NCBI GenBank assembly: GCA_964586675.1
Contig: CAZPHQ010000020.1
Span: 1 to 58,017, forward strand
Length of the DNA stretch: 58,017 bases
Origin: JADLGH01 sp964586675
GTDB taxonomy: Bacteria; Desulfobacterota_D; UBA1144; Nemesobacterales; UBA2774
Direction: 5' to 3'
The notes under the pieces are model-generated. The model did not search any database and was not told the origin of the DNA. It saw only the letters and a list, made by a program, of their open reading frames with translations. The position numbers and the translations under genes are program-made. Below are positions 50,588-58,017 of this stretch, in pieces (the first letter of the stretch is position 1; each line of letters opens with the position of its first letter).

Positions 50588-51805
50588 TCAATCGAAATCG
50601 GTGATTGCGAAGTTGAGGGGATGGGCGTTCCGCTGAATCCTGGTATCGTCCCCCGGCACGAGCCCGAGTGGCGCACCGGTAGTAAACGCATCTATAACAG
50701 TATTCACGTCCGCCATGCCGACATATTTATACCTGTCTATCACGAATGGGAGGCTGTTGGAGGTTAGAATGTCGGGCCCGTCGCCCAGGCCGAAGTGAAG
50801 ATGCGGCGCCGTCGAGTTTCCTGTGCTGCCCAGCTTGCCTATCAGCTGACCTGTGGTGACCACGTCGCCTTCCTTTACCGCCACGCTTCCCGGCATGAGG
50901 TGTGCGTAAGACGCCCACACCCCGGGCTGAATGAGGACGACCACGTTATTCCCCGGATAGTCACCGGGACCTTTTACTGTCGTCGGCGGGGTGTTGGGCG
51001 GCGTGTCGTCCATGTCGTCGCGGACAGAGACTACGGTGCCGTTGCCCACCGATACGATGTCGGCCCCGTAGGCGAAGTACTGCTCATTCTTAGTGCCGTC
51101 GCCTTCGAAGAGCCTCTTGTCCTTCGCCTGTATCCAGTCGATGGCGAAAGTTTCCGATTTGACATACCTCGCCCCGTCAACGGCCATCCTGAATGCGCGG
51201 TGATTCGACGGGACACAGCAGCCGTTCGCGTTGAACCAGCCGGTGCCTTTAAGAGGCGGAGCTATAACTACGGGCTCCATCGGGTTCACTGTGAGGAGGG
51301 GGCCAAGAATCTCATTCGATCCGATGAGAGTGGAGAGCGGGTGGGAAGAAACTTCGTACTTTATTCTGTGCGTGATCTGATCCGGTATTTCGCCCTTCGG
51401 GACTATAACGTCCATCACCGCGGCGACGGAGCTTGAGGATGGTATTTCGTTGATCTCATCCGAGCCGAACAGCGGCTGAAGGACTTGTTTCAGCTCTTCG
51501 CCTTTGAGGCGAAGAAGGCGCTTGCCGTTCGGGGTGTAGACATCTATGGAAGTCAGCGTTACCGGCCCGGCGAACACGTTAGTGAAGATGAGGTCGTATT
51601 CGATGTGGTCCATGCCGTCGCTGCCTGTGACGCGGAGGGGATCGTTCGTCGACGTTACGATTAAGGCCGTCGTCTCCGGCGCGCAGGCCGCCGACACGCT
51701 CAGCAGGGCTACAAGAACAGCGACGCGGGCCGTGGTAGCGATGATTGATCTTGCTCCGTTAATTACGGCCATACCCGGAACACGGGATTGAACGATCCGC
51801 CTCAT
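50588..51805 (-). CDS. M23-family peptidase-like lipoprotein
   Basis: A 405-residue predicted envelope lipoprotein. The signal sequence ends in a lipobox-like SAAC. An N-terminal beta domain (about 40-200) precedes an M23 (LytM-like) domain: His in PSNHRAF, Asp in ETFAIDW, YAHLMPGSV and HLHFGLGDG, a complete set for the zinc site in this branch of the family. It may cut peptidoglycan cross-links. The frame is open further up, but the ATG at 51805 has CCAGGAGAAGCAGAA before it. Confidence 0.85.
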   Translation of the reverse strand: MRRIVQSRVPGMAVINGARSIIATTARVAVLVALLSVSAACAPETTALIVTSTNDPLRVTGSDGMDHIEYDLIFTNVFAGPVTLTSIDVYTPNGKRLLRLKGEELKQVLQPLFGSDEINEIPSSSSVAAVMDVIVPKGEIPDQITHRIKYEVSSHPLSTLIGSNEILGPLLTVNPMEPVVIAPPLKGTGWFNANGCCVPSNHRAFRMAVDGARYVKSETFAIDWIQAKDKRLFEGDGTKNEQYFAYGADIVSVGNGTVVSVRDDMDDTPPNTPPTTVKGPGDYPGNNVVVLIQPGVWASYAHLMPGSVAVKEGDVVTTGQLIGKLGSTGNSTAPHLHFGLGDGPDILTSNSLPFVIDRYKYVGMADVNTVIDAFTTGAPLGLVPGDDTRIQRNAHPLNFAITDFD

Positions 51806-51940
51806 TTCTGCTTCTCCTGGGATAAGTGGGTATAGTTGAATCGTGCGGCCGATTTGTGATTTTTTCAATAGGGTGGGATGCATGCGATGTCACGGGCCGG
51901 TTCTCTTCATCCTCCCAAAACCTGTATAATATCTCCCGGA

Positions 51941-52861
51941 ATGAAGGCGCGTTATAACTCCTATCACGATTTCCTGAAGGAGCGCTTCGGGTGCCGGGTG
52001 AATAAAGTCTCGGTGGACATGGGATTCACATGTCCGAACAGGGACGGCTCGCTCGCCCGGGGCGGCTGCGTTTACTGCAACAACGACAGCTTCGTTCCGC
52101 CCTACGCACGCGCGCGGTTCCCGATGCACGACCAGATTACGCGCGGCATGGAATACCTCTCCAAGAGGTTCAAGGCGAAAAAGTTCATCGTCTATTTCCA
52201 GGCATACACGAACACGTACGGCAGCGTTGACGAGCTCGAACGGATGTACCGAGAAGCCCTTAAATACGAGGGCGTCGTGGGGATTGCGGTCGGCACGCGA
52301 TCGGACTGTATCGACGAGGAAAAGCTCGACATGTTCGGGCGGCTGGCGAAGGAATGCTACGTTTCCGTCGAGTACGGCATCGAATCGATATACGACAAGA
52401 CGCTCGGATTCATGAACCGGGGGCACGATTACGAGTCGGTCCTCGACGCGCTCAGGATATCGCAGGGGAGGGGGTTCGAGATCGGGGCGCACGTCATAAT
52501 GGGCATGCCGACGGAGACGCGGGAGGAGATGATGGCGACGGCTGCAGAAGTCTCGGGCCTCGGGATAGACTGCTTCAAGGTGCACAACCTTCACATCGTG
52601 AAAAACACGCCGCTCGAAAGGATGTACAGGGCGAACCCGTTCCAGCTTTTCGGGTTCGGGGAGTATATAGAATTCATCGTCGAATTCCTGGAGCGGCTCT
52701 CGCCGGATATGGTCGTCGAGCGGCTGTTCACGGACACGCCCCGGCAGCTGCTCGTAGCGCCGAACTGGGGGAAATCGCACATAGAAGTCATGCGTGCGAT
52801 AGAGGCCGAGCTGGAAATGAGGGACACGTTCCAGGGGAGGCTTTACGGCGCGGCCGCATGA
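51941..52861 (+). CDS. Radical SAM protein, YhcC/TIGR01212-like
   Basis: A 306-residue radical SAM enzyme. The cluster Cys residues appear as CPNRDGSLARGGCVYCNN (about 30-47), with the long first spacing that marks the YhcC (TIGR01212) group. VEYGIESIYDKTLGFMNRGH, VIMGMPTETREEM and the tail TPRQLLVAPNWGKSH agree. The role of the group is not settled. The start is the ATG at 51941; no strong ribosome site is visible, and an earlier ATG at 51878 would overlap the upstream region of the divergent M23 gene. Confidence 0.9.
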   Translation: MKARYNSYHDFLKERFGCRVNKVSVDMGFTCPNRDGSLARGGCVYCNNDSFVPPYARARFPMHDQITRGMEYLSKRFKAKKFIVYFQAYTNTYGSVDELERMYREALKYEGVVGIAVGTRSDCIDEEKLDMFGRLAKECYVSVEYGIESIYDKTLGFMNRGHDYESVLDALRISQGRGFEIGAHVIMGMPTETREEMMATAAEVSGLGIDCFKVHNLHIVKNTPLERMYRANPFQLFGFGEYIEFIVEFLERLSPDMVVERLFTDTPRQLLVAPNWGKSHIEVMRAIEAELEMRDTFQGRLYGAAA

Positions 52862-53128
52862 GCCGCCGCTTCGTCCCCGTAATCCCGTCCGCACGGTTAT
52901 TGCGTAACAATTCCTGGTATAACTCTGCATAATTATTGAACAATATCCGCTGGTGCGCGCCGCCTTAATGCGTCTCACGGTTATGACCGGAGCGTCAGGC
53001 GAATAAGAAATTCCGTGCCGCAGGCCTTCTTCAGGGTCCGCCTACCGGAGTGTGTGAGCTTTTGCGTACAGGCGATATACTTTTCCATATCTTGGGTTAA
53101 TATTGATTGTGTAAAACCTGAGGGATAA

Positions 53129-53869
53129 ATGATAAAAAGCTCAAACCCCGCGCTCGGGGATAAAACGTTCGAAAATCTCCAGCCAGCGCTTACCGCCGAA
53201 GGGCGGATGACGATCAACGGCACCATAAACAAGACGCTCATACTGCTTGTCCTGACGCTTGTTCCAGCGGCGTGGGTGTGGGACAAGTTCTACAAGGGCG
53301 GAGCCGAGGCCGTCGGCAACTGGATACTGATAGCAGTCATCGCGGGGCTCGTCGTCGCGATGGTGACGATATTCAAGAAGACGTGGGCTCCCCTCACCGC
53401 GCCTCTTTACGCCGTTATCGAGGGCGTAGTCATAGGCGGCATATCCGCAATCGCCGAGGCGCAGTTCCAGGGCATCGTGTTCCAGGCTGCGTCGCTCACG
53501 TTCGGCACCCTGCTCGCGCTCCTGGTCGCGTACAGGACGGGCGTGATAAAAGTGACTGAAAGGTTTAGGCTCGGCGTCGTTGCGGCGACGGGCGGTATCT
53601 TCGTCGTCTACCTCATATCCCTCGGACTCGGCTTTTTCGGAGTGAACGTTCCATACATACACACGGGCGGCACGATAGGCATACTATTCAGCCTGTTCGT
53701 CGTCGTTATAGCGGCGCTGAACCTCGTCCTCGACTTCGACTTCATAGAGCGGGGGGCGGAGGAAGGCGCGCCGAAGTACATGGAATGGTACGGTGCGTTC
53801 GGGCTTATCGTAACCCTTATCTGGCTTTACATCGAATTCCTGAGGCTGCTCACGAAGCTCAGGCAGTGA
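53129..53869 (+). CDS. Bax inhibitor-1/YccA-like membrane protein
   Basis: A 246-residue inner-membrane protein with about seven helices. The N-terminus IKSSNPALGDKTF and the LVLDFDFIERGAEEGAPKYMEW segment identify the bacterial BaxI_1 family. The acidic residues near the C-terminus may form the pH-sensing pair known from BsYetJ-type calcium leak channels. TGAGGGATAA precedes the ATG. The exported protein at 53908 follows 38 bases later. Confidence 0.9.
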   Translation: MIKSSNPALGDKTFENLQPALTAEGRMTINGTINKTLILLVLTLVPAAWVWDKFYKGGAEAVGNWILIAVIAGLVVAMVTIFKKTWAPLTAPLYAVIEGVVIGGISAIAEAQFQGIVFQAASLTFGTLLALLVAYRTGVIKVTERFRLGVVAATGGIFVVYLISLGLGFFGVNVPYIHTGGTIGILFSLFVVVIAALNLVLDFDFIERGAEEGAPKYMEWYGAFGLIVTLIWLYIEFLRLLTKLRQ

Positions 53870-53907
53870 TTCGCTCGAGATCGAGAAAATCAAAGCGGAG
53901 GCTTAAT

Positions 53908-54450
53908 TTGAAATCCAATATGGTTGCGAGAACTGCAGTGCTGATGCTCGCGGCGGCGTTCCTTTTCGGCGCGTCGAGCGCGTCGTTCGCACAGGGCGGG
54001 GCAACCAGCCCGCAGGAACTAGGCTCGAAACGCATTGCGGCGGGGAAAGCGCAGAACAAGGAACAGCTCCTGGCCCTCATCAACCCCAAATCGGTGGAAT
54101 ACATGAAAGAGAAAGATCCCGGAAAGCTAGAGGAAGTTATAAATACCTGGCTGAAAACCGAGATCCCGCCAAATCCCGAATTCATTCTACAATCCTTAAA
54201 AGATATACCCGACTACAATGCGGCCTCGCAGACGTTCGTCGTCGGACCTTCGTCGATGTACTTCCCGGTAGCGCCTACTGACCTGCTTGTTCTTGTTGGG
54301 GACAGGCAGATTACTGTGAAGAAGGACGGAAAGGACGTAGTCGAGAAGAAGAGGGCTCCCGTGACCATAGACTTTGTCATGCAGGAAGACGGGGTCTGGT
54401 ACATCGTCCTTCCCGTCATCACGAAAGCCATGCAGCCGCAGCAGCGGTAA
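53908..54450 (+). CDS. Exported protein of unknown function, 180 residues
   Basis: A signal peptide (about 1-28, ending ASSASFAQ) leads a periplasmic domain of about 150 residues with no family I recognise. The mature part starts with a helical segment (SKRIAAGKAQNKEQLLALI) and ends in beta-like strands (RAPVTIDFVMQEDGVWYIVLPV), in the manner of small NTF2-like or stress-associated domains. The start is TTG with GGAGG six bases away; the ATG at 53920 is too far from that site. Confidence 0.75.
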   Translation: MKSNMVARTAVLMLAAAFLFGASSASFAQGGATSPQELGSKRIAAGKAQNKEQLLALINPKSVEYMKEKDPGKLEEVINTWLKTEIPPNPEFILQSLKDIPDYNAASQTFVVGPSSMYFPVAPTDLLVLVGDRQITVKKDGKDVVEKKRAPVTIDFVMQEDGVWYIVLPVITKAMQPQQR

Positions 54451-54504
54451 CCGGTACATTACATCGGCCGGCCTCGTCCGCCTCTGGCGGGTACACTTTA
54501 TCCC

Positions 54505-54915
54505 ATGACGGAAGGCTCGCCGCACCCTGTAGTAATATTCGACGGCGTCTGCAATTACTGCAGCTCCGTCGTGGTGTTCATTATAAAGCGCGACGCGCGG
54601 GGAATATTCAGGTTCGCGCCTTTCCAGTCGGAATCCGCAAAGGCGCTCCTCGAAAAGTACGGCGTCAGGGAGGATTACCTCGACTCCTTCATATTGATAG
54701 AGGATGGGAGGCTCTACACGAAGTCGGAAGCCGCGCTCAGGCTCTGGCGGAGGCTCGGCGGCCTTTGGAGCCTCAATTACGCATTCATCGCCGTCCCCGC
54801 GTTTATCAGGGACGCCGTCTACGATTTTATCGCACGGAACCGCTACAAATGGTTCGGCAAGAAGGACGAATGCATGATCCCTGGGCCGGATGTGAGGGAG
54901 AGGTTCCTGGAGTGA
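54505..54915 (+). CDS. DCC-family thiol-disulfide oxidoreductase-like protein (DUF393)
   Basis: A 136-residue protein of the DCC/DUF393 family. The defining motif DGVCNYC (about 12-18) follows a short strand (VVIFDG), as in thioredoxin-like folds; RFAPFQSE and SEAALRLWRRLGG are also typical. The C-terminus RYKWFGKKDECMIP is usual for the family. The redox role is assumed from the CxxC. No clear ribosome site is seen. Confidence 0.9.
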   Translation: MTEGSPHPVVIFDGVCNYCSSVVVFIIKRDARGIFRFAPFQSESAKALLEKYGVREDYLDSFILIEDGRLYTKSEAALRLWRRLGGLWSLNYAFIAVPAFIRDAVYDFIARNRYKWFGKKDECMIPGPDVRERFLE

Positions 54916-55038
54916 GCTCCCGGACCGGGCCGCGCGAACCCTTCGATTCCCCGTCCGTAACAGCCCGTGATCAGGACTCTATTGTCTCGGCCGAGTATAA
55001 TGTTATTTTTTATACTGCAGCAGGCAGGGTGCGACGAG

Positions 55039-56667
55039 ATGAGTGACGGGCTTCAGTTTAAAATTGCTTCCGAAAAGAGCGAGTTCGACCAGATCCACGC
55101 GCTCAATTACGAGACCTTCGCCGAGGAAATTCCTCAGCACGAAAAGAACGCCGAAAGGTCGCTCGTAGATAAATTCCACAAAGACAATACATATATCATA
55201 TGCCTCGATGCGGGGGAGCTGGTCGGGATGCTCGCTGTCAGGGACAGGCGTCCGTTCTCTCTCGACAGGAAAATTCCCGACCTCGATTCGCACCTTCCGC
55301 CGTTCAGGTCGGCCTGCGAGATAAGGCTCCTGGCCGTGAAGAAGGACAGGCGTAACAGAAAGGCCATACTCGGGCTGTTTACCTCGCTCGCCTCGTGGTG
55401 CGAGGAGGGCGGGTATGACATCGCGCTCATATCGGCGAACGTCGAGCGCGAAAAGCTCTACACGAACCTCGGCTTCGCTCCGTTCGGCCCGCGCGTCGGC
55501 TCGGAGGGCGCTATCTACCAGCCGATGTATCTGACTCCCGAGCCCTACTACCGCATGAAGGCGGGCACGAGGCTCCTGTCGAGAGTGGCCGGCGCAGCGG
55601 ACCCGGGCGGGAAGAGGCCGCTGAATTTCCTGCCGGGGCCTGTGGACGTTGCGCCCGCCGTGAGAAAAGCGATGGTGGATAAAACACTCTCACACAGGTC
55701 GGGGGATTTCGTCGCTGCATTCGAAGACGTGAGACGCAAGCTCTCGGCGCTCGTGAACGCATCGCGAGCTTCTATACTCATGGGCTCGGGGACGCTGGCG
55801 AACGACGCCGTCGCCGCGCGGCTCTCACTTACGGAAGGACGCGGGCTGATACTTTCGAACGGCGAGTTCGGCGAGCGCCTGGTCGATCACGCGCGGCGCT
55901 TCGGGCTCGGGTTCGAAATACTCCGGAAAGGATGGGGCGAGACTTTTTCCCGCTCCGATGTGGAAAATGCGCTCGACGCCGCGTCCAACGCAAGCTGGCT
56001 CTGGGCCGTGCACTCCGAAACGTCGACGGGTGTGCTCAATGACGCCGAAACCCTGAAAAATATATGCGCCACGCGGGGAGTGAAACTCTGCCTCGACTGC
56101 ATAAGCTCGCTCGGCACTGTTTCGCTCGACCTCGCGGGTGTTTACATGACGACGGGGACGAGCGGAAAGGGCATCAGATCATACGCAGGCCTCTCGTTCG
56201 TATTTCACGGTGAAGCGGCCCCGCCGCCCTCCGGTATGCTCCCCCGCTATCTCGACCTTTCGCTCTACGAAGAATCCGAAGGACCGCCGTTCACCGTATC
56301 GTCCAATCTCCTTTACGCCCTCCGCGAGGCGCTCGTCGGCGAGGCCGCATGGAACGCGCGCTACGATTCAATAAAAGAGCTGTCGGCGTTCGTCCGGCTG
56401 CGTCTCCGTGAAGCGGGTCTCCACGTCGTCGCGCCAGAAGGGCACGAATCGCCGGCGCTCGTAACGATTGCCCTTCCGGGCGAAGTACTGTCCCCGGAGC
56501 TCGGCCCCGAGCTCGAAAAGTCCGGATATTTCCTCAACTGGAGGAGCCCGTATCTCGTCCGCAGAAATTGGATGCAGGTCGCCCTCATGGGTGAGTACGA
56601 CGCCTCCGCCGTAAGCCGTTTCCTGGATGTCTTCACAGAGGCCGCCCGCCCGCGAAGGCGCGCCTGA
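55039..56667 (+). CDS. Fusion: GNAT acyltransferase + class V aminotransferase
   Basis: A 542-residue two-domain protein. Residues 1-165 are a GNAT-like domain of the N-acyl-amino-acid-synthase or exosortase-associated acyltransferase type (IHALNYETFAEEIP, GMLAVRDRRPF, EIRLLAVKKDRRNR, LYTNLGFAPFGPRVG). Residues 190-535 are a class V PLP enzyme: LNFLPGPVDV at its start, the GSGTLANDAV loop, LDCISSLGTV and the Schiff-base Lys in GTSGKGIRSYAG, closest in pattern to serine-glyoxylate or phosphonate aminotransferases. The frame is continuous. An upstream extension to 54967 lacks a ribosome site and is not used. The enzyme may make an amine or amino acid and acylate it. Confidence 0.85.
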   Translation: MSDGLQFKIASEKSEFDQIHALNYETFAEEIPQHEKNAERSLVDKFHKDNTYIICLDAGELVGMLAVRDRRPFSLDRKIPDLDSHLPPFRSACEIRLLAVKKDRRNRKAILGLFTSLASWCEEGGYDIALISANVEREKLYTNLGFAPFGPRVGSEGAIYQPMYLTPEPYYRMKAGTRLLSRVAGAADPGGKRPLNFLPGPVDVAPAVRKAMVDKTLSHRSGDFVAAFEDVRRKLSALVNASRASILMGSGTLANDAVAARLSLTEGRGLILSNGEFGERLVDHARRFGLGFEILRKGWGETFSRSDVENALDAASNASWLWAVHSETSTGVLNDAETLKNICATRGVKLCLDCISSLGTVSLDLAGVYMTTGTSGKGIRSYAGLSFVFHGEAAPPPSGMLPRYLDLSLYEESEGPPFTVSSNLLYALREALVGEAAWNARYDSIKELSAFVRLRLREAGLHVVAPEGHESPALVTIALPGEVLSPELGPELEKSGYFLNWRSPYLVRRNWMQVALMGEYDASAVSRFLDVFTEAARPRRRA

Positions 56668-56747
56668 GATAATTTCGCAGTTCCTTTGACGATAAGCCCC
56701 GGACGATTTATTATTGGCGTATCGGTAAATGAAAAAGGAGGTGCGAG

Positions 56748-57290
56748 ATGGCAAGTTTAGTCAACCGCATGATAAGGGCCGCCAAGCTGGACGTGAGTCT
56801 CTACGAGGAAGTCGAGGCGGATAAGAGCGCACTGGGGCAGGCGGCGGTAGTGGTTCTTCTTTCCAGCGTCGCGGCCGGAATAGGGGCCGTTGACGAGCTC
56901 GGTGCCGGAGGGATAGTGACGACGGCGCTGCTCTCTCTGGTGGCGTGGGTCATCTGGGCTTTCCTGACATACATTATCGGGACGAAGCTGCTTCCGACGC
57001 CCGAGACCAAGACGGACTTGGGCGAGATGATGCGTACGATAGGATTTTCGAGCTCCCCCGGCGTTCTTAACATACTCGGCGTAATTCCATTCCTGGGGCA
57101 GTTCGTGGCGATAATCGTGGGCATCTGGGGGTTCATCGCGATGGTTATAGCCGTCAGGCAGGCGCTCGATTATACGAGCACCTGGAGGGCTGTCGGAGTT
57201 TGCGCTATTGGATTCGTCGTCTATATCATAATCGCGATCGTGCTCGCCGGTATTATAGGCACGGAGCATATGGCGCCCGGCGCATCCTGA
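56748..57290 (+). CDS. Yip1-domain membrane protein
   Basis: A 180-residue protein with about five helices and an N-terminal amphipathic segment (MIRAAKLDVSLYEEVEADKSA). The helices, the YIIGTKLLP motif (near 76-84) and the ETKTDLGEMMRTIGFSSSPG segment fit the bacterial Yip1 family. AAGGAGGTGCGAG gives a near-perfect ribosome site. It is followed by a paralogue at 57380. The role of bacterial Yip1 proteins is unknown. Confidence 0.82.
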   Translation: MASLVNRMIRAAKLDVSLYEEVEADKSALGQAAVVVLLSSVAAGIGAVDELGAGGIVTTALLSLVAWVIWAFLTYIIGTKLLPTPETKTDLGEMMRTIGFSSSPGVLNILGVIPFLGQFVAIIVGIWGFIAMVIAVRQALDYTSTWRAVGVCAIGFVVYIIIAIVLAGIIGTEHMAPGAS

Positions 57291-57379
57291 CGACGGATAA
57301 AGCATCTTAACGTTTATGCATGACGGATGGGGTACGGGGATTCGTTTAACTTTTTTTCATCGGGAGATACCGTTTATCC

Positions 57380-57910
57380 GTGTTTATTAAGAGGCTTATA
57401 AGGGCGCTACTACTCGACCCGAACGTTTACGAGGAAATCGAGCACGACAGGCGCGCGATGTGGCAGGCCGCGCTTGTCGTCTTGCTGGTGAGCCTGTCGC
57501 GCGGGCTTTACGCCTACAATGTCGGGGATTACGTCGGCCTCGTAGTCAGCACAGTTACTAATTTCGTTCTCTGGATACTGCTTTCGTTTCTCGTATACAT
57601 CATCGGCACGAAGCTCTTCCCGGAATCGGAAACCCGGAGCGATCAGTGGGAAGTCATGAGGGTGCTCGGGTTCGCGAGCGCGCCGGGTATTTTCAGGGTT
57701 TTCGCGAGCGTGCCGCACCTGACGGCGATAGTATTTCTGATCGTGTGGGTATGGACGCTCTCGGCGATGATTGTCGCCGTCCGCCAGGCGCTCGATTTCA
57801 GGAGCACCTGGAACGCGATATGGGTTTGCGTCGTCGGACTTATAACATATTGGCTGCTTTACGTTATATTGTTTTTTGCGTTCGGGCTGCCGAAGCCGGC
57901 GTGGTCGTGA
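57380..57910 (+). CDS. Yip1-domain membrane protein, paralogue
   Basis: A 176-residue protein similar along its whole length to the one at 56748 (IKRLIRALLLDPNVYEEIEHDRRA, YIIGTKLFP, RVLGFASAPG, AVRQALDFRSTWNAI). The start is GTG with GGGAG about 13 bases upstream. Sequences have diverged widely, so the tandem duplication is old. Confidence 0.82.
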   Translation: MFIKRLIRALLLDPNVYEEIEHDRRAMWQAALVVLLVSLSRGLYAYNVGDYVGLVVSTVTNFVLWILLSFLVYIIGTKLFPESETRSDQWEVMRVLGFASAPGIFRVFASVPHLTAIVFLIVWVWTLSAMIVAVRQALDFRSTWNAIWVCVVGLITYWLLYVILFFAFGLPKPAWS

Positions 57911-57984
57911 GGGGTTTTTGCTTGTCTCTTTCCAGCTTTAAAAGCTCTGACTGAAAAAGGCAAAGACAAAAGCTATAGTCTTCT

Positions 57985-58004
57985 ACTTTTGCTTGACCAA
58001 AAGT
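57985..58004. repeat. Short inverted repeat at window end
   Basis: ACTTTTG-CTTGAC-CAAAAGT with 7-base arms, followed by a partial third copy of the arm (CAAAAGT, 58007-58013). It may start another repeat block beyond the window. Confidence 0.55.
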
Positions 58005-58017
58005 AACAAAAGTCACG

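Noticed and set aside
1..58017. tRNA, rRNA, insertion sequence or prophage genes
   Set aside because: All larger intergenic stretches were read on both strands; no cloverleaf, rRNA core, transposase or integrase was found.

Overview
The window is a GC-rich, densely coded stretch of a Gram-negative (diderm) chromosome. Outer-membrane proteins (a porin, a TolC), several lipoproteins with lipoboxes and a YbgF-like Tol-Pal factor all point that way. A run of ten N bases at 50432-50441 shows that this is scaffolded, probably metagenome-derived sequence. Frequent ATA and AGG codons in a GC-rich background, the NtrB/NtrC-like pair, the fused MaoC-phosphotransacetylase and the IPTL-CTERM protein fit an uncultured lineage near Desulfobacterota or Dadabacteria. 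That placement is a guess from general character, not a phylogeny. I see no rRNA, tRNA, CRISPR array, transposase or prophage.

Layout. 1-6042: a nitrate/sulfonate/taurine-type ABC importer behind a near-perfect sigma-54 promoter, with its ATPase fused to a TusA-like sulfur-carrier domain, then an unknown protein and a porin. 6210-8364: a DUF433 antitoxin/PIN-like toxin pair and a NodZ-like glycosyltransferase, followed by an AT-rich islet with two tiny candidate ORFs. 8825-11426: MaoC-Pta fusion plus acetate kinase. 11478-15046: YbgF lipoprotein and an NtrB/NtrC-type two-component system. 15147-25972: stress, hydrolase and membrane genes, including MsrA, a CAP-domain lipoprotein, a cyclase, DUF4239, an aldo/keto reductase, a 3'-nucleotidase, a CPBP protease, a wax-synthase-like acyltransferase, divergent TetR/TolC and thioredoxin. 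26488-38883: MgtE, an AT-rich secreted protein with its own promoter/operator, an lspA-ribE-aroK operon, a large membrane peptidase with TPRs, CorA, DUF3147 and an ECF sigma/anti-sigma pair. 39065-45360: an unknown 472-residue protein, HU/IHF, a peptide deformylase with a His/Cys-rich insert, an IPTL-CTERM protein, a thaumatin-like lipoprotein and an AT-rich PIN protein. 45635-57910: aminotransferase-pgk-tpi-secG operon, ferredoxin, endonuclease III, an M23 lipoprotein, a radical SAM protein, a BI-1-like protein, a DCC protein, a GNAT-class V aminotransferase fusion and two Yip1-like proteins.

Intergenic regions are filled by dispersed hairpin repeats. The main family has stems that differ between copies but stay base-paired, next to a constant ATGACA flank.

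The observations I rate highest are: the phosphoglycerate kinase homologue in the pgk-tpi-secG operon that has lost most of the basic 3-phosphoglycerate-binding residues; the TusA-ABC ATPase fusion under sigma-54 control; the His/Cys insert in peptide deformylase; the bacterial thaumatin-like lipoprotein on a Pro-Thr stalk; the GNAT-aminotransferase fusion; and the covarying hairpin family.
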